Source: Acinetobacter sp. C32I (lineage in GTDB: Bacteria; Pseudomonadota; Gammaproteobacteria; Pseudomonadales; Moraxellaceae). From it: DNA of 64,000 nt. A program made the position numbers and the translations under genes. The notes below the pieces were generated by a model, which made no database searches, had not been told where the DNA came from, and saw nothing but the letters and a program-made list of their open reading frames with translations. Location: contig NZ_CP098480.1 of assembly GCF_023702715.1 (NCBI RefSeq), positions 1,426,001 to 1,490,000 of the forward strand, read 5' to 3'. Below are positions 9,478 to 18,892 of this stretch, piece by piece. Positions within the stretch are counted from its first letter, which is position 1, and every line of letters begins with the position of its first letter.

Positions 9478-9600
9478 ATGAAAATTAAATCTCTGCATTT
9501 AAGCCAAACGCAATGGTTTATAATCTTATGGTTAGTTGGTTTTTTTGCACTCGCCATCATTGCAGGTCTCTTTAGACTGCTATTGATGTTTGCTTATTAA
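9478..9600 (+). CDS. DUF2474-type small membrane peptide of the bd oxidase
   Basis: A 40-residue protein starting at 9478, with AAGGAG nine bases before the ATG and the stop at 9600. It has one membrane helix (WFIILWLVGFFALAIIAGLF, residues about 13-32) followed by RLLLMFAY. Short one-span peptides of the DUF2474 family routinely follow cioAB in Proteobacteria and parallel CydX in the E. coli enzyme, where such a peptide stabilises the haems. The position directly after cioB and the coupled spacing support this. It is too short for most gene callers. Confidence 0.75.
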   Translation: MKIKSLHLSQTQWFIILWLVGFFALAIIAGLFRLLLMFAY

Positions 9601-9606
9601 AAAAGA

Positions 9607-9639
9607 GATGGAGCAGCTTGCATACCAAGCTGTTCCATC
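9607..9639. other. 14-bp hairpin just before the MocR gene
   Basis: GATGGAGCAGCTTG and its complement (one G-U pair) are separated by five bases and end four bases before the ATG at 9643. No T run follows, so a simple terminator for the cio operon is doubtful; an operator or translation-affecting leader hairpin is possible. Confidence 0.5.
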
Positions 9640-9642
9640 AAG

Positions 9643-11091
9643 ATGGATTCACTTTACTTTATGTATAAATCAGAACAATTAGCGCACAACCTGAAACTTC
9701 TCATTGAAAATGGATCATGGCAGCCGCACAGCAAACTTCCTTCTTTACGTGAGCAAGTGCAACGATCAGGATTTAGCTTAATTACCGTGATGAACGCTTA
9801 CCAAGAACTGGAAGCGCAAGGATTGATTTATTCAAAAGAAAAGTCAGGTTATTTTGTCGCTGAGCAAAATAATATCCAAATTCCACAAGCTTATTCGGTG
9901 GTCTCTTTAAACCCCAAAATTGAAATTAACTCCTTGGTGTTTAAATACCTGAAGTCGATTCAATCCAAACAGGTCAGCCCACTAGGTTCTGCATTTCCAG
10001 ATAGTCAGTTACTCTATCCACCCAAACTGATTCAGATCATGGGGCAACTTTCCCGCAATCGCCATAGTTATGATCAGACCACCAATCTACCGCCTGGGAA
10101 TTTAGCCCTCAGAAAACTCATTGCTCAACGCTATTGTATGCAAGGGATTCCAACCGATGCAGATGACATTGTCATTACATCTGGTGGTTTAGAAGCGTTG
10201 AATCTTTCCCTGCAAGCGATTACTCAGCCGGGCGATTATATTTTATTGCAGCAAACCATCTTCTATGGCGCATGGCAGGCAGCTGAACGTTTGGGACTCA
10301 AGGTGATTACCCTGCCAGAACATCCACAACATGGCTTTGATATTGAAGCTTTTGAACAAGTCATTAAAAACTATCCGATCAAAGTGTGCTGGTTTATGTT
10401 GAACGCACATAACCCGATTGGCTTTACCGTCAGCGATGAGATCAAATATAAAATTGCCAAGCTATTGCATGAACATCAAATTCATTTGATCGAAGATGAT
10501 GTCTATGAAGAACTATTTTATGGCAATCAAAAGCCGCTACCCATGAAGTATTTTGATCAACAGAATCTGGTGTTGCACTGCTCTTCTTTTTCCAAAACCT
10601 TGGGTTCAGGGTTTCGTATGGGATGGGTCTATGCTGGCAAATTTTCCGAACATATTCAGCATTTGCAATTAATGAGCACCATTTCAGCCAATGCGCTGAT
10701 CCAGAATGCACTGGTGGAGTTTCTCTCCCATCATCATTATGAAAAGCATTTAAGAACGCTTAGACGGGCTTTGGAAAAGAATAAAAAACAATTCTTTCAA
10801 TATCTCAAACAACATCTACCAAAAGACTGTAAGGTATATAACTATCCAAGTGGCTATTTTCTCTGGATTCAGTTGCCAGACAAAGTCAGCAGTATGCAAA
10901 TCTATGAACAGCTGATTCAACAACAGGTCGGCGTTGCGCCAAGCCCTTTATTTAATGTGTTGCCCTCACATCAACATTTTATTCGTATGAATTGTTCCTT
11001 TGAATGGACCGAACAGATTCAGCATTCGCTAGAACTTTTTATTGTAACGGTTCAGTTGGCGATGTCGGATGAATCGGCCTTGGACAAATAG
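9643..11091 (+). CDS. MocR/PdxR-type regulator (GntR helix-turn-helix fused to aminotransferase domain)
   Basis: A 482-residue fusion. Residues about 1-75 are a GntR winged helix (LPSLREQVQRSGFSLITVMNAY, then a wing YSKEKSGYFVA). The remainder is a fold-type I aminotransferase, with VITSGGLEALNLSLQA, NAHNPIGFT and the PLP-lysine motif SSFSKTLGSGFRMGW. Such proteins are transcriptional regulators that bind PLP. A second ATG at 9661 is an alternative start. It follows the bd oxidase operon and converges on the AraC gene with a 40-base overlap of the coding ends. Its target is unknown. Confidence 0.9.
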   Translation: MDSLYFMYKSEQLAHNLKLLIENGSWQPHSKLPSLREQVQRSGFSLITVMNAYQELEAQGLIYSKEKSGYFVAEQNNIQIPQAYSVVSLNPKIEINSLVFKYLKSIQSKQVSPLGSAFPDSQLLYPPKLIQIMGQLSRNRHSYDQTTNLPPGNLALRKLIAQRYCMQGIPTDADDIVITSGGLEALNLSLQAITQPGDYILLQQTIFYGAWQAAERLGLKVITLPEHPQHGFDIEAFEQVIKNYPIKVCWFMLNAHNPIGFTVSDEIKYKIAKLLHEHQIHLIEDDVYEELFYGNQKPLPMKYFDQQNLVLHCSSFSKTLGSGFRMGWVYAGKFSEHIQHLQLMSTISANALIQNALVEFLSHHHYEKHLRTLRRALEKNKKQFFQYLKQHLPKDCKVYNYPSGYFLWIQLPDKVSSMQIYEQLIQQQVGVAPSPLFNVLPSHQHFIRMNCSFEWTEQIQHSLELFIVTVQLAMSDESALDK

Positions 11092-12134
11092 CTTTTCCGA
11101 TACTGACTCGGTGTTTCCCCAAACATCTTTTTAAAAGCGCGAATAAAATTTGTGGCTTCTTCATACCCCACCAGAGCTGCAACATCCTGAATACTATATT
11201 GTGGTTGTTGCAGTAACTTTTTGGCCTGACTAAAACGTACCTCAGCCAAAATCTGCAAGAACGTCGTTCCTTGTGCCTGCAAATGTCGCTTGATGGTTCG
11301 TTCAGACATATTCAAACGCTGTGCAATCAACGCTAATGTCGGGTAAGTATTGCCAGCTTTGTATAACAACTCAGAACGAATGCTTTTCTGCAGATCGCGC
11401 GTCGACTCTTTGAGTAATTTCAATTTGTCATTTTCGCAATACAATAATGCCTGCTGGAATGCGACTTGATCAGCATTGGGATTTTTACAATGCAGATATT
11501 GCTTGGGAAAACGCAGGCCATTGCGTTGCTGATTAAAATGAATCTTGATTTGGGATAAATCGACACGTTTATAATTTTGTGCATCGGCCCAATCAACAAA
11601 GACCTCACAACGTTCAACAATGTTTTCAGAAAACAAAGCTAAAAAATGAATCGCCCCAAATAGCAAACTTTCAATCATAAACTGCCGTAATTGATCAGAT
11701 TGCTGCTCATTGCCAAATTTGACAGGATGTACACCATCCAAATAGACATAGACAAAGTCTTCATCAATATACGATTCAGGGGTGAAGTTCTGGATGCGTG
11801 TACAGAAATACTGCTGGCACAGCGTTAATGCAGTTTCAACATCCGTACAACTCAGAAATGCAAAACCTAAGGCTCCATGCGAAGTGGGACGTAATTTAAA
11901 ACCATATTCAATCCCAAGCCGTGGATTATCGGTCAGCCTTAAAGCATTCACCACCAGCTTTGACCATTGATGCGCACTCATTTTGGCATCGGCTTGTTTC
12001 ATTTCTGTCAGCACTAATCCTGTGCCAGATAAAACTATTTCAATATCAATCGCATAATCATGCACAATTTCTAATAATAGATGTGCATAAGAAACCGAGA
12101 TGGTTTCTTGAAACAGTCCAAAAGGATCTCGCAT
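11052..12134 (-). CDS. AraC-family transcriptional regulator
   Basis: A 360-residue regulator with the N-terminal ligand domain of this AraC class (TSHGALGFAFLSCTDVETAL) and a C-terminal double helix-turn-helix (LALIAQRLNMSERTIKRHL; IQDVAALVGYEEATNFIRAF; FKKMFGETPSQYR). It is divergent from the enoyl-CoA hydratase/SDR pair at 12254, with a 119-base promoter region between, and is the likely regulator of that pair. Its 3' end overlaps the convergent MocR gene by 40 bases, so neither gene has room for its own terminator there. Confidence 0.9.
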   Translation of the reverse strand: MRDPFGLFQETISVSYAHLLLEIVHDYAIDIEIVLSGTGLVLTEMKQADAKMSAHQWSKLVVNALRLTDNPRLGIEYGFKLRPTSHGALGFAFLSCTDVETALTLCQQYFCTRIQNFTPESYIDEDFVYVYLDGVHPVKFGNEQQSDQLRQFMIESLLFGAIHFLALFSENIVERCEVFVDWADAQNYKRVDLSQIKIHFNQQRNGLRFPKQYLHCKNPNADQVAFQQALLYCENDKLKLLKESTRDLQKSIRSELLYKAGNTYPTLALIAQRLNMSERTIKRHLQAQGTTFLQILAEVRFSQAKKLLQQPQYSIQDVAALVGYEEATNFIRAFKKMFGETPSQYRKSYLSKADSSDIAN

Positions 12135-12253
12135 CGCACATCCACTGTCCTAAAATGATCATCAATATGGCATAGTCACACCTATTGTGCGAGTGTTTTA
12201 TTCGAAATAATGACTGCAATCAATCAACCATCGCAGAATGAGGAAGCGCTTCA

Positions 12254-12970
12254 ATGACCACCATGACGCTTGATCAACAGCAGTCTATTTATGTTCTCAC
12301 CTTAACCAATGGCGATCAGGAAAATGTCTTAAATCAAGATGTGCTGAATGAATATATCGAGATCTTTGATGAAATCGAGCGTCATTCGCATAATGCTTGC
12401 CTAGTCATTCAAAGCGACCATCCTAAAACATTTTGCAATGGCTTAGACCTCGCTTGGTTAATGCAGCAATCCATGCAAGATAAAAAAGCTTTTACCTTAG
12501 AACTGGAAAATATGCTACTGCGCTTGGCCTTACTCAACTTACCAGTGATTGCTGAGATTAATGGCAATGCTTATGCAGGTGGTGCAATCTTGGCATCTGC
12601 ATGTGACTTCCGCTTGATGCGGGCAGACAAAGGACGTTTTTGCTTTCCTGAAGTCAAACTGACCATTCCTTTTACTGACTGTATTGCAGAAATTGTGCAA
12701 CTCCTTCCCAATCAACATGCCATTTGGGAAATGTCATTGACAGGCAAATCCATGACTGGGATTGAGTGCTTAGAGGCGCATGTGGTTCATCAGATTCATC
12801 CTGCTGAATCATTAAATGCTGAAGTCTTTAAGTTTGCTGAAGAGATATCACAAAAGCATCGTCTAACCTACGCCGTGATCAAACGTCAGTTACGCCATCG
12901 CATTGTTGAGATTGCCAAACAACGACAGTTATACAATCCAGAAAAATTTGCACATCCTTTTATGATTTAA
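12254..12970 (+). CDS. Enoyl-CoA hydratase/isomerase family protein
   Basis: A 238-residue crotonase-fold protein. The oxyanion-hole region reads CLVIQSDHPKTFCNGLDL and AEINGNAYAGGAILASACDF, the usual acyl-CoA-binding signatures. At the second catalytic position the sequence reads VKLTIPFTDCIAE, so the typical Glu pair is not obvious and hydratase activity is not assured. It is followed after 36 bases by an SDR gene and probably belongs to a short acyl-CoA or lipid pathway under the divergent AraC protein. Confidence 0.85.
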   Translation: MTTMTLDQQQSIYVLTLTNGDQENVLNQDVLNEYIEIFDEIERHSHNACLVIQSDHPKTFCNGLDLAWLMQQSMQDKKAFTLELENMLLRLALLNLPVIAEINGNAYAGGAILASACDFRLMRADKGRFCFPEVKLTIPFTDCIAEIVQLLPNQHAIWEMSLTGKSMTGIECLEAHVVHQIHPAESLNAEVFKFAEEISQKHRLTYAVIKRQLRHRIVEIAKQRQLYNPEKFAHPFMI

Positions 12971-13006
12971 CGACGTATTGATAAAAATTAAATATAGGAC
13001 ATCGAC

Positions 13007-13834
13007 ATGAGTAATATGCAGGGAAAAACCATTTTTATTACTGGTGGCAGCCGAGGAATTGGCAGAGCCATTGCGCTGAAAGCAGCACAAGCTAGGGCAA
13101 ATGTTGTCATTGCGGCAAAAACCGAAGTGGAAACAGCCAAATTAACAGGCACGATTTATAGCGTCGCTGAAGAGATTGAAGCTGCTGGTGGTAAAGCACT
13201 GCCCTTACTGTTAGATGTGCGAGATGAACATCAGATCCATGCTGCCATGCAACAAGCAGCCAAAAACTTTGGTGGTATTGATGTATTAATAAATAATGCA
13301 GGTGCGATTGCACTCACAGGTGTCGAAGCCACTTCATTAAAACAATATGACCTGATCCAAAGCATTAACCACCGTGCGACCTTTATTTGTGCGCAAGCCG
13401 CTTTACCCTATCTCAAACAAGCAAAAGATCCACATATTTTAAGCTTATCGCCACCTGTGAATATGTCACCAAAATGGTTAGGCATGCTCTCGCCTTATGC
13501 CTTGTCTAAATATGGTATGACCATTCTGACTTTGGGTATGGCAGAAGAATTTCGTCACTATGGTATTTCCTGTAATACGCTATGGCCTGAAACTTATATC
13601 GCCACAGCAGCAGTGTCGAAGAACCTAGGTAAGGAAAATACGCGTCAATTGAGTCGTAAACCTGAGATCATGGCGGACGCTGCTTTTGCAATTTACAGTA
13701 CGGTCAAAGGTGAACTAACGGGACAAAGCCTCACTGATGAACAAGCACTGGCACGGATCGGGATCACTGATTTCACTCACTATGCCTGTGTCAGTGGCAA
13801 CACCCAGCTACAAAAAGATTTCTTTCTTGATTAA
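13007..13834 (+). CDS. Short-chain dehydrogenase/reductase (HSDL2-like)
   Basis: A 275-residue NAD(P)-dependent oxidoreductase. The cofactor motif TGGSRGIG is at residues 12-19, NNAG near residue 104 and the catalytic YALSK (Tyr-X3-Lys) follows. The insertion VAEEIEAAGGKALPLLLDVRD and PPVNMSPKWLG are typical of the hydroxysteroid dehydrogenase-like 2 group rather than FabG. An AGGA ribosome site precedes the ATG. It is second in the small operon with the crotonase-family gene and ends at a strong terminator. Substrate unknown. Confidence 0.88.
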   Translation: MSNMQGKTIFITGGSRGIGRAIALKAAQARANVVIAAKTEVETAKLTGTIYSVAEEIEAAGGKALPLLLDVRDEHQIHAAMQQAAKNFGGIDVLINNAGAIALTGVEATSLKQYDLIQSINHRATFICAQAALPYLKQAKDPHILSLSPPVNMSPKWLGMLSPYALSKYGMTILTLGMAEEFRHYGISCNTLWPETYIATAAVSKNLGKENTRQLSRKPEIMADAAFAIYSTVKGELTGQSLTDEQALARIGITDFTHYACVSGNTQLQKDFFLD

Positions 13835-13847
13835 TTCAACAATAAAA

Positions 13848-13879
13848 AACGACCTTAAAGTTTACACCTTAAGGTCGTT
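13848..13879. terminator. Bidirectional terminator between SDR and gdhA
   Basis: An 11-bp perfect stem (AACGACCTTAA and its complement) with a 10-base loop, preceded by six A, sits between two convergent genes and can serve both. Confidence 0.85.
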
Positions 13880-13899
13880 CTGATGATATTCAGCCAGTA

Positions 13900-15171
13900 T
13901 TAGCCTGGGAAAATACCACGCTCTTTACGTGCTTTTAAGATACGCTCACAACCCAAAATGAAGGCTGCTGTACGTAAAGTACATTCTTTTTCGCTTGATT
14001 TGTGCCATACATCGTTAATGGCTTGAATCATCAACTTATCCAGTCTTTCATTAATTTCTTCTTCAGACCAGAAGTAGCTCGACATATCTTGAACCCATTC
14101 GAAGTAAGATACGGTTACACCACCTGCGTTACAGATCACATCAGGTACAACAGTGATACCACGTTGAACCAAAACATCATCCGCTTCAGGGAATGTTGGG
14201 CCGTTCGCGCCTTCAAGCACTAACTTCGCAGTTAATTTTTGAGCACGTTCAACTGTGATTTGGCTTTCCAATGCAGCAGGGATCAAAATATCCATCTCTA
14301 CATTCCAGAACTCTTCATCACTGATCACTTGCGCACCAGCAAAGCCACCCACACCTTGGTGAGTTTCCATGTGAGTTTTTAATGCAGCAAGATCGATCCC
14401 TTCAGGGTTGAAAATCGTACCTGTGTGATCTTGAATCGTCACAATGATCGATTTCGAGTCTGCAAACAAATATGCAGCTTCGCTACCGACGTTACCAAAA
14501 CCTTGAACCGCAATTTTCGCACCGTCTAAAGGTAATTTGATTTTTTCAGCAACTTGTTGACCTGTGATAAATACACCACGGCCTGTTGCTTTAATACGAC
14601 CAAGAGAACCACCGAGGTGTACCGGTTTACCCGTTACCACACCCGTCACTGTATGACCTTGACCAGATGAATAGGTATCCATGATCCAACCCATTACATT
14701 TGGATTAGTACCCACGTCTGGTGCAGGGATATCTTTTTGTGGGCCAATGATATGGCTGATTTCACTGGTATAACGGCGTGTTAAACGTTCTAATTCACGT
14801 GGTGAAAGTTGACGCGGATCAACACGGATGCCACCTTTTGCACCGCCAAATGGTAAATTTACCACCGCAGTTTTAATTGTCATCCATGCTGAAAGAGCCA
14901 TTACTTCATTTAAATCTACATCTGGGTGATAGCGAATACCGCCTTTACCCGGACCACGTGACAAGTTGTGTTGTACACGATAACCTTCAAAATGACGAAT
15001 TGTGCCATCGTCCATAACAATTGGCACGTCGACAATCAAAGCACGTTTTGGGCGCTTCAATGTGTCCACATAGTCTTCTAAACCATCTAGATATGGAGCA
15101 ACACGCTCGATCTGTTCAAGATAAGTTGCCCATGGACCGTCATTTTGAGAGACATAAGATAAATTAGACAT
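13900..15171 (-). CDS. gdhA: Glutamate dehydrogenase (Glu/Leu/Phe/Val dehydrogenase family)
   Basis: A 423-residue cytosolic enzyme converting glutamate to 2-oxoglutarate and ammonia with NAD(P). Motifs are [11 protein letters not shown], the catalytic-lysine region [30 protein letters not shown] and the Rossmann segment [12 protein letters not shown]. Length fits the NAD-type hexameric family. It is the last gene of the leftward hut cluster, 32 bases after hutG, so the glutamate released by HutG can enter the TCA cycle directly. A strong terminator follows at 13848. Confidence 0.93.
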   Translation of the reverse strand: MSNLSYVSQNDGPWATYLEQIERVAPYLDGLEDYVDTLKRPKRALIVDVPIVMDDGTIRHFEGYRVQHNLSRGPGKGGIRYHPDVDLNEVMALSAWMTIKTAVVNLPFGGAKGGIRVDPRQLSPRELERLTRRYTSEISHIIGPQKDIPAPDVGTNPNVMGWIMDTYSSGQGHTVTGVVTGKPVHLGGSLGRIKATGRGVFITGQQVAEKIKLPLDGAKIAVQGFGNVGSEAAYLFADSKSIIVTIQDHTGTIFNPEGIDLAALKTHMETHQGVGGFAGAQVISDEEFWNVEMDILIPAALESQITVERAQKLTAKLVLEGANGPTFPEADDVLVQRGITVVPDVICNAGGVTVSYFEWVQDMSSYFWSEEEINERLDKLMIQAINDVWHKSSEKECTLRTAAFILGCERILKARKERGIFPG

Positions 15172-15203
15172 GTTTTAACCTTTTGATGAATTCACATGAT
15201 CCA

Positions 15204-16124
15204 TCAATCAAATATGTAGTTAAAAATTATATAAGCGGCTAATTTGGCAGTTCTACTATCCAAATCAAACCGTGGATTACATTCCGCCACATCAAAAACT
15301 TTAATCTTTCCGGTTTCCTTAATGGCCTCTAGTAATGGGTCAAAGACGGATAAATCAATCCCTTTAACCGCAGGTGCGCTTACACCTGGCGCAATGCTAG
15401 CACTAAATACATCAAGATCAACTGTAATATACAAATAGTCAACTTTTCCGGTAAAAGCTGTCAACTTTTCGATTAAAGTTTCAACATTTTGTTGCTGCAA
15501 CTCATAATCGTAAATATAAGTACAATTCAGCCGATCTGCGGTTTCAAATAAAACCTTGGTGTTTGAATGTTTCGCTACGCCAATGCACAAATAATTAAAT
15601 TCTTGTTGATGCTGTTCAGACAGTTTTGCTGCATTTAAAAAAGGTGTGCCAGAAGTCACCTGTTCAGCTTCACGCAAGTCGAAATGTGCATCGAAATTGA
15701 TAATGCCGATCTTTTTATTCGGCTCATGATTTTGCAGATATTGAAACAGACCTGAGAAGCTACCAAAAGCCACTTCATGACCACCACCTAACACAATCGG
15801 CTTCATGCCCTGTTTGAGGCTTCTTTCAACTTGTTCAGCCAATTCAGCCTGTGCTTGTTCCAGTTTTGAGCCGTCACAGACCACTGTGCCAATATCGGCA
15901 ATCGTGACTGGTTGATGCACAGGTAAATTGGCCAATTGCGCACGAATACTGTCAGGTGCATCTGCTGCACCCAAGCGCCCTTTGTTACGCTTAACGCCCT
16001 CATCCGAGCTAAAGCCAATCAAGGCATAATCAGCTCGTGGCGTGGTATTGACGACTTGGTGAATCCTTAAGTGTTCAGCACCCTCACCATCTTTACGTCC
16101 TTGCCATGTAAATGAATGATTCAT
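15204..16124 (-). CDS. hutG: Formimidoylglutamase
   Basis: A 306-residue arginase/agmatinase-fold hydrolase cleaving N-formimidoyl-glutamate to glutamate and formamide. The binuclear Mn ligands are visible in LGGGHEVAFGS, INFDAHFDLR and ITVDLDVFSASIAPGVSAP. It follows hutI by 34 bases and precedes gdhA. An AAAGGAC ribosome site lies before the ATG at 16124. The presence of this one-step enzyme means the five-step deiminase route is not needed. Confidence 0.95.
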   Translation of the reverse strand: MNHSFTWQGRKDGEGAEHLRIHQVVNTTPRADYALIGFSSDEGVKRNKGRLGAADAPDSIRAQLANLPVHQPVTIADIGTVVCDGSKLEQAQAELAEQVERSLKQGMKPIVLGGGHEVAFGSFSGLFQYLQNHEPNKKIGIINFDAHFDLREAEQVTSGTPFLNAAKLSEQHQQEFNYLCIGVAKHSNTKVLFETADRLNCTYIYDYELQQQNVETLIEKLTAFTGKVDYLYITVDLDVFSASIAPGVSAPAVKGIDLSVFDPLLEAIKETGKIKVFDVAECNPRFDLDSRTAKLAAYIIFNYIFD

Positions 16125-16158
16125 TATGTCTAGCGTCCTTTAAAAATGAGCTTCGCTG

Positions 16159-17364
16159 TTAGATTGAGATTTCATTGCCATGCTGAATAATCCGCTTCGG
16201 TAAATCGCCACCCAACCAGTAAACAATCTCAGATGGATGCTCAATATCCCAAGCAATAAAGTCTGCAACTTTACCTGTCTCTAAAGTGCCGTGAGTCTCT
16301 TGTAAACCCAATGCATGTGCCGCGTGCGTTGTCACACCTGCCAAAGTCTGTTCAGGTGTTAGACGGAATAAGGTACTACCCATATTCATCATTAAGCGTA
16401 AAGATAGGGCTGGTGATGTGCCCGGATTTAAATCACTGGATAGCGCAATGCGTACGCCATGTTGACGCAAACTGTCTAAAGGAGGATATTTGGTTTCTCT
16501 CAAGAAATAAAATGCACCCGGTAATAACACCGCCACCGTTCCCGCAGCAGCCATCGCCTTGACATCATCCTCAGTCATAAATTCCAAATGATCTGCCGAT
16601 AAGGCTTGATAACGTGCCGCCAAACTCGATCCGCCCAATGCAGACAGTTGCTCGGCGTGTAACTTGATCGGAAGATTTAAAGACTGCGCTGTTTTAAATA
16701 GACGTTCGACTTGGGCTGGCGAAAATGCCAAATATTCACAAAAGGCATCGACTGCATCAACCAAACCTTCTTGATGCAGTTTTGGCAGCATCTCATTGCA
16801 GATATGCTCGATATAAGCATCACTTTGATCTTGATATTCAGGTGGTAAAGCATGCGCTGCTAAGCAAGTACTGCGAACTGTCATCGGCAAAGTTTCTGCA
16901 ATCTGACGAATCACACGCAGCATTTTCCGCTCATTGGCATAATCCAGACCGTAACCTGACTTAATCTCAATGGTAGTGACACCATCTTTAAGCAAGCAGC
17001 GAACTCGTTTCAATGCTGATGCAAGCAACTCTTGTTCACTGGCTTCACGCGTAGCACGAACCGTACTGGCGATCCCACCACCACTGGCTGCGATCTCAGC
17101 ATAGCTGACACCTTGCAGGCGTTTTTCAAACTCAACACTACGGTTGCCACCAAACACGCTATGGGTATGACAATCAATCAAACCCGGTGTGACCCATGCG
17201 CCATTCAAATCAATGGTTTCGGAATAAGCATCGGCAGGAAGATCTTCAAATGTTCCAATCCAGTGGATATGCTGCCCTGAAGTGACCATTGCAGCATGTT
17301 CAATACTGGAATATTGCCCATTTTGCATGGTGGCGATATGACAGTTTTTCCAAAGCTTTTTCAT
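16159..17364 (-). CDS. hutI: Imidazolonepropionase
   Basis: A 401-residue amidohydrolase opening the imidazolone ring to give formimidoylglutamate. The metal site begins [25 protein letters not shown] [28 protein letters not shown] and [10 protein letters not shown] are all characteristic. GAGGAAC precedes the ATG at 17364. It lies between hutT and hutG in the leftward operon, with an inverted repeat at 17380-17407 in the gap to hutT. Confidence 0.96.
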   Translation of the reverse strand: MKKLWKNCHIATMQNGQYSSIEHAAMVTSGQHIHWIGTFEDLPADAYSETIDLNGAWVTPGLIDCHTHSVFGGNRSVEFEKRLQGVSYAEIAASGGGIASTVRATREASEQELLASALKRVRCLLKDGVTTIEIKSGYGLDYANERKMLRVIRQIAETLPMTVRSTCLAAHALPPEYQDQSDAYIEHICNEMLPKLHQEGLVDAVDAFCEYLAFSPAQVERLFKTAQSLNLPIKLHAEQLSALGGSSLAARYQALSADHLEFMTEDDVKAMAAAGTVAVLLPGAFYFLRETKYPPLDSLRQHGVRIALSSDLNPGTSPALSLRLMMNMGSTLFRLTPEQTLAGVTTHAAHALGLQETHGTLETGKVADFIAWDIEHPSEIVYWLGGDLPKRIIQHGNEISI

Positions 17365-17379
17365 TCACAGTTCCTCTCA

Positions 17380-17407
17380 CTGCTCAGGTGGGATGACACC
17401 TGAGCAG
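17380..17407. other. Inverted repeat in the hutT-hutI gap
   Basis: CTGCTCAGGTG and its exact complement (11 bp, six-base loop) fill most of the 51-base gap. There is no T run, so it is more likely an mRNA-stability or partial-attenuation hairpin than a full terminator. Confidence 0.6.
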
Positions 17408-17415
17408 CTTGATAT

Positions 17416-18828
17416 TTAACTTTCCATTTCGATGTTTTGTTGCATGCTTTGATTTTCTTTTACCGTGTTTTGCTTGGGCTTCACCCAAATGGTATAAGCA
17501 ATCCAAAGTAAAACTAACCAGGTTGCGCCAACATAAATTGCAGGTCGTGAGTCTGGGAAATAGCCCATCATCGCCAAGATAAACAACATGAATGCAATTG
17601 CAAATGCAGGGGCATACGGCCAGCCAATCACGGGGAAATCGAGGGCTTTGATTTCTGCTTTAGACAACTTACGACGCATCGCAACTTGAGCAAGTAAAAT
17701 CATCAACCACACCCAAACCGTAGCAAAGGTCGCAATTGAAGCAATAATGATGAATACATTTTCAGGAATCAGATAGTTCAGCAATACGCCGATCAATAAC
17801 ACCCCTGCCATCACCACAACTGTCATCCAAGGCACACCATTTTTGGAGATTTTTTGGAATACTTGCGGTGCTTGGCCACGATTCGACATACCATACAACA
17901 TCCGTCCTGCACCAAATACATCACTATTAATAGCAGACACTGCGGCGGTAATTACGACGATATTGAGAACGGTTGCCGCAGATCCAATCCCAAGATTTTC
18001 AAAGATCTGTACAAATGGACTGCCTTGGCTACCAATTTGATTCCATGGGAAAATCGACATCAATACAAAAATCGTCATGACATAGAACAACAGAATACGT
18101 ACTGGCACCGCATTAATCGCTTTAGGAATCGAGGTTTTCGGGTCTTGCGACTCACCTGCGGTAATCCCGATAATTTCAATCCCACCAAAAGCGAATACCA
18201 CCACAGACAAACAGGCAACTAAACCAGCAATACCATTTGGCATAAAGCCATCGTGAATCCATAAGTTTTGAATGCCTGTGGTAAAACCACTATGATCCGC
18301 ATGGAAGCCATAGAACATTAAACCTAGACCACCGACAATCATCGCAACAATCGCCGTCACTTTGACAATTGAAAGCCAGAATTCCAGTTCACCAAAGACT
18401 TTGACGTGAATCAGGTTAATTGCCCCCAAGAACATGATCAGCGACAGAATCCAGATCCAGCGCGGCACATCGGGGTACCAGAACCCCATATAAATCCCGA
18501 AGGCGGTGACATCGGCCAAAGCCACAATGATCATTTCAAAAACGTAGGTCCAGCCTGTGGTAAAACCTGCAAGTGGACCAATATATTGTGAGGCATAGTG
18601 ACTGAATGAACCCGATACTGGGTTATGTACAGCCATCTCACCCAATGCGCGCATCACGATATAAATTGCAATCCCTGCAACGATATATGCGATTAATACA
18701 GACGGACCTGCCATTTTGATGGCTGTTGCCGAACCGTAAAAGAGTCCTGTCCCAATGGCTGAACCCAATGCCAAAAAACGAATATGGCGGGTGTTTAACC
18801 CCCGCTGTAATGTGGAGTGTTGTGACAT
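17416..18828 (-). CDS. hutT: Histidine-type amino acid permease
   Basis: A 470-residue inner-membrane transporter of the amino acid-polyamine-organocation superfamily with about twelve hydrophobic segments. N-terminal [20 protein letters not shown] is the canonical start of ProY/HutT-type permeases. The ATG at 18828 follows GGAG by six bases; the longer frame to 18876 is unlikely. Between hutH and hutI, it is the probable histidine or urocanate importer of the locus. ProY-type proline specificity cannot be excluded from sequence alone. Confidence 0.85.
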   Translation of the reverse strand: MSQHSTLQRGLNTRHIRFLALGSAIGTGLFYGSATAIKMAGPSVLIAYIVAGIAIYIVMRALGEMAVHNPVSGSFSHYASQYIGPLAGFTTGWTYVFEMIIVALADVTAFGIYMGFWYPDVPRWIWILSLIMFLGAINLIHVKVFGELEFWLSIVKVTAIVAMIVGGLGLMFYGFHADHSGFTTGIQNLWIHDGFMPNGIAGLVACLSVVVFAFGGIEIIGITAGESQDPKTSIPKAINAVPVRILLFYVMTIFVLMSIFPWNQIGSQGSPFVQIFENLGIGSAATVLNIVVITAAVSAINSDVFGAGRMLYGMSNRGQAPQVFQKISKNGVPWMTVVVMAGVLLIGVLLNYLIPENVFIIIASIATFATVWVWLMILLAQVAMRRKLSKAEIKALDFPVIGWPYAPAFAIAFMLFILAMMGYFPDSRPAIYVGATWLVLLWIAYTIWVKPKQNTVKENQSMQQNIEMES

Positions 18829-18892
18829 TATAATCTCCAATCCTTGAGGAAATTTAGTTAGATTCGGCCACTCCATGTGACCGATTTATTGA

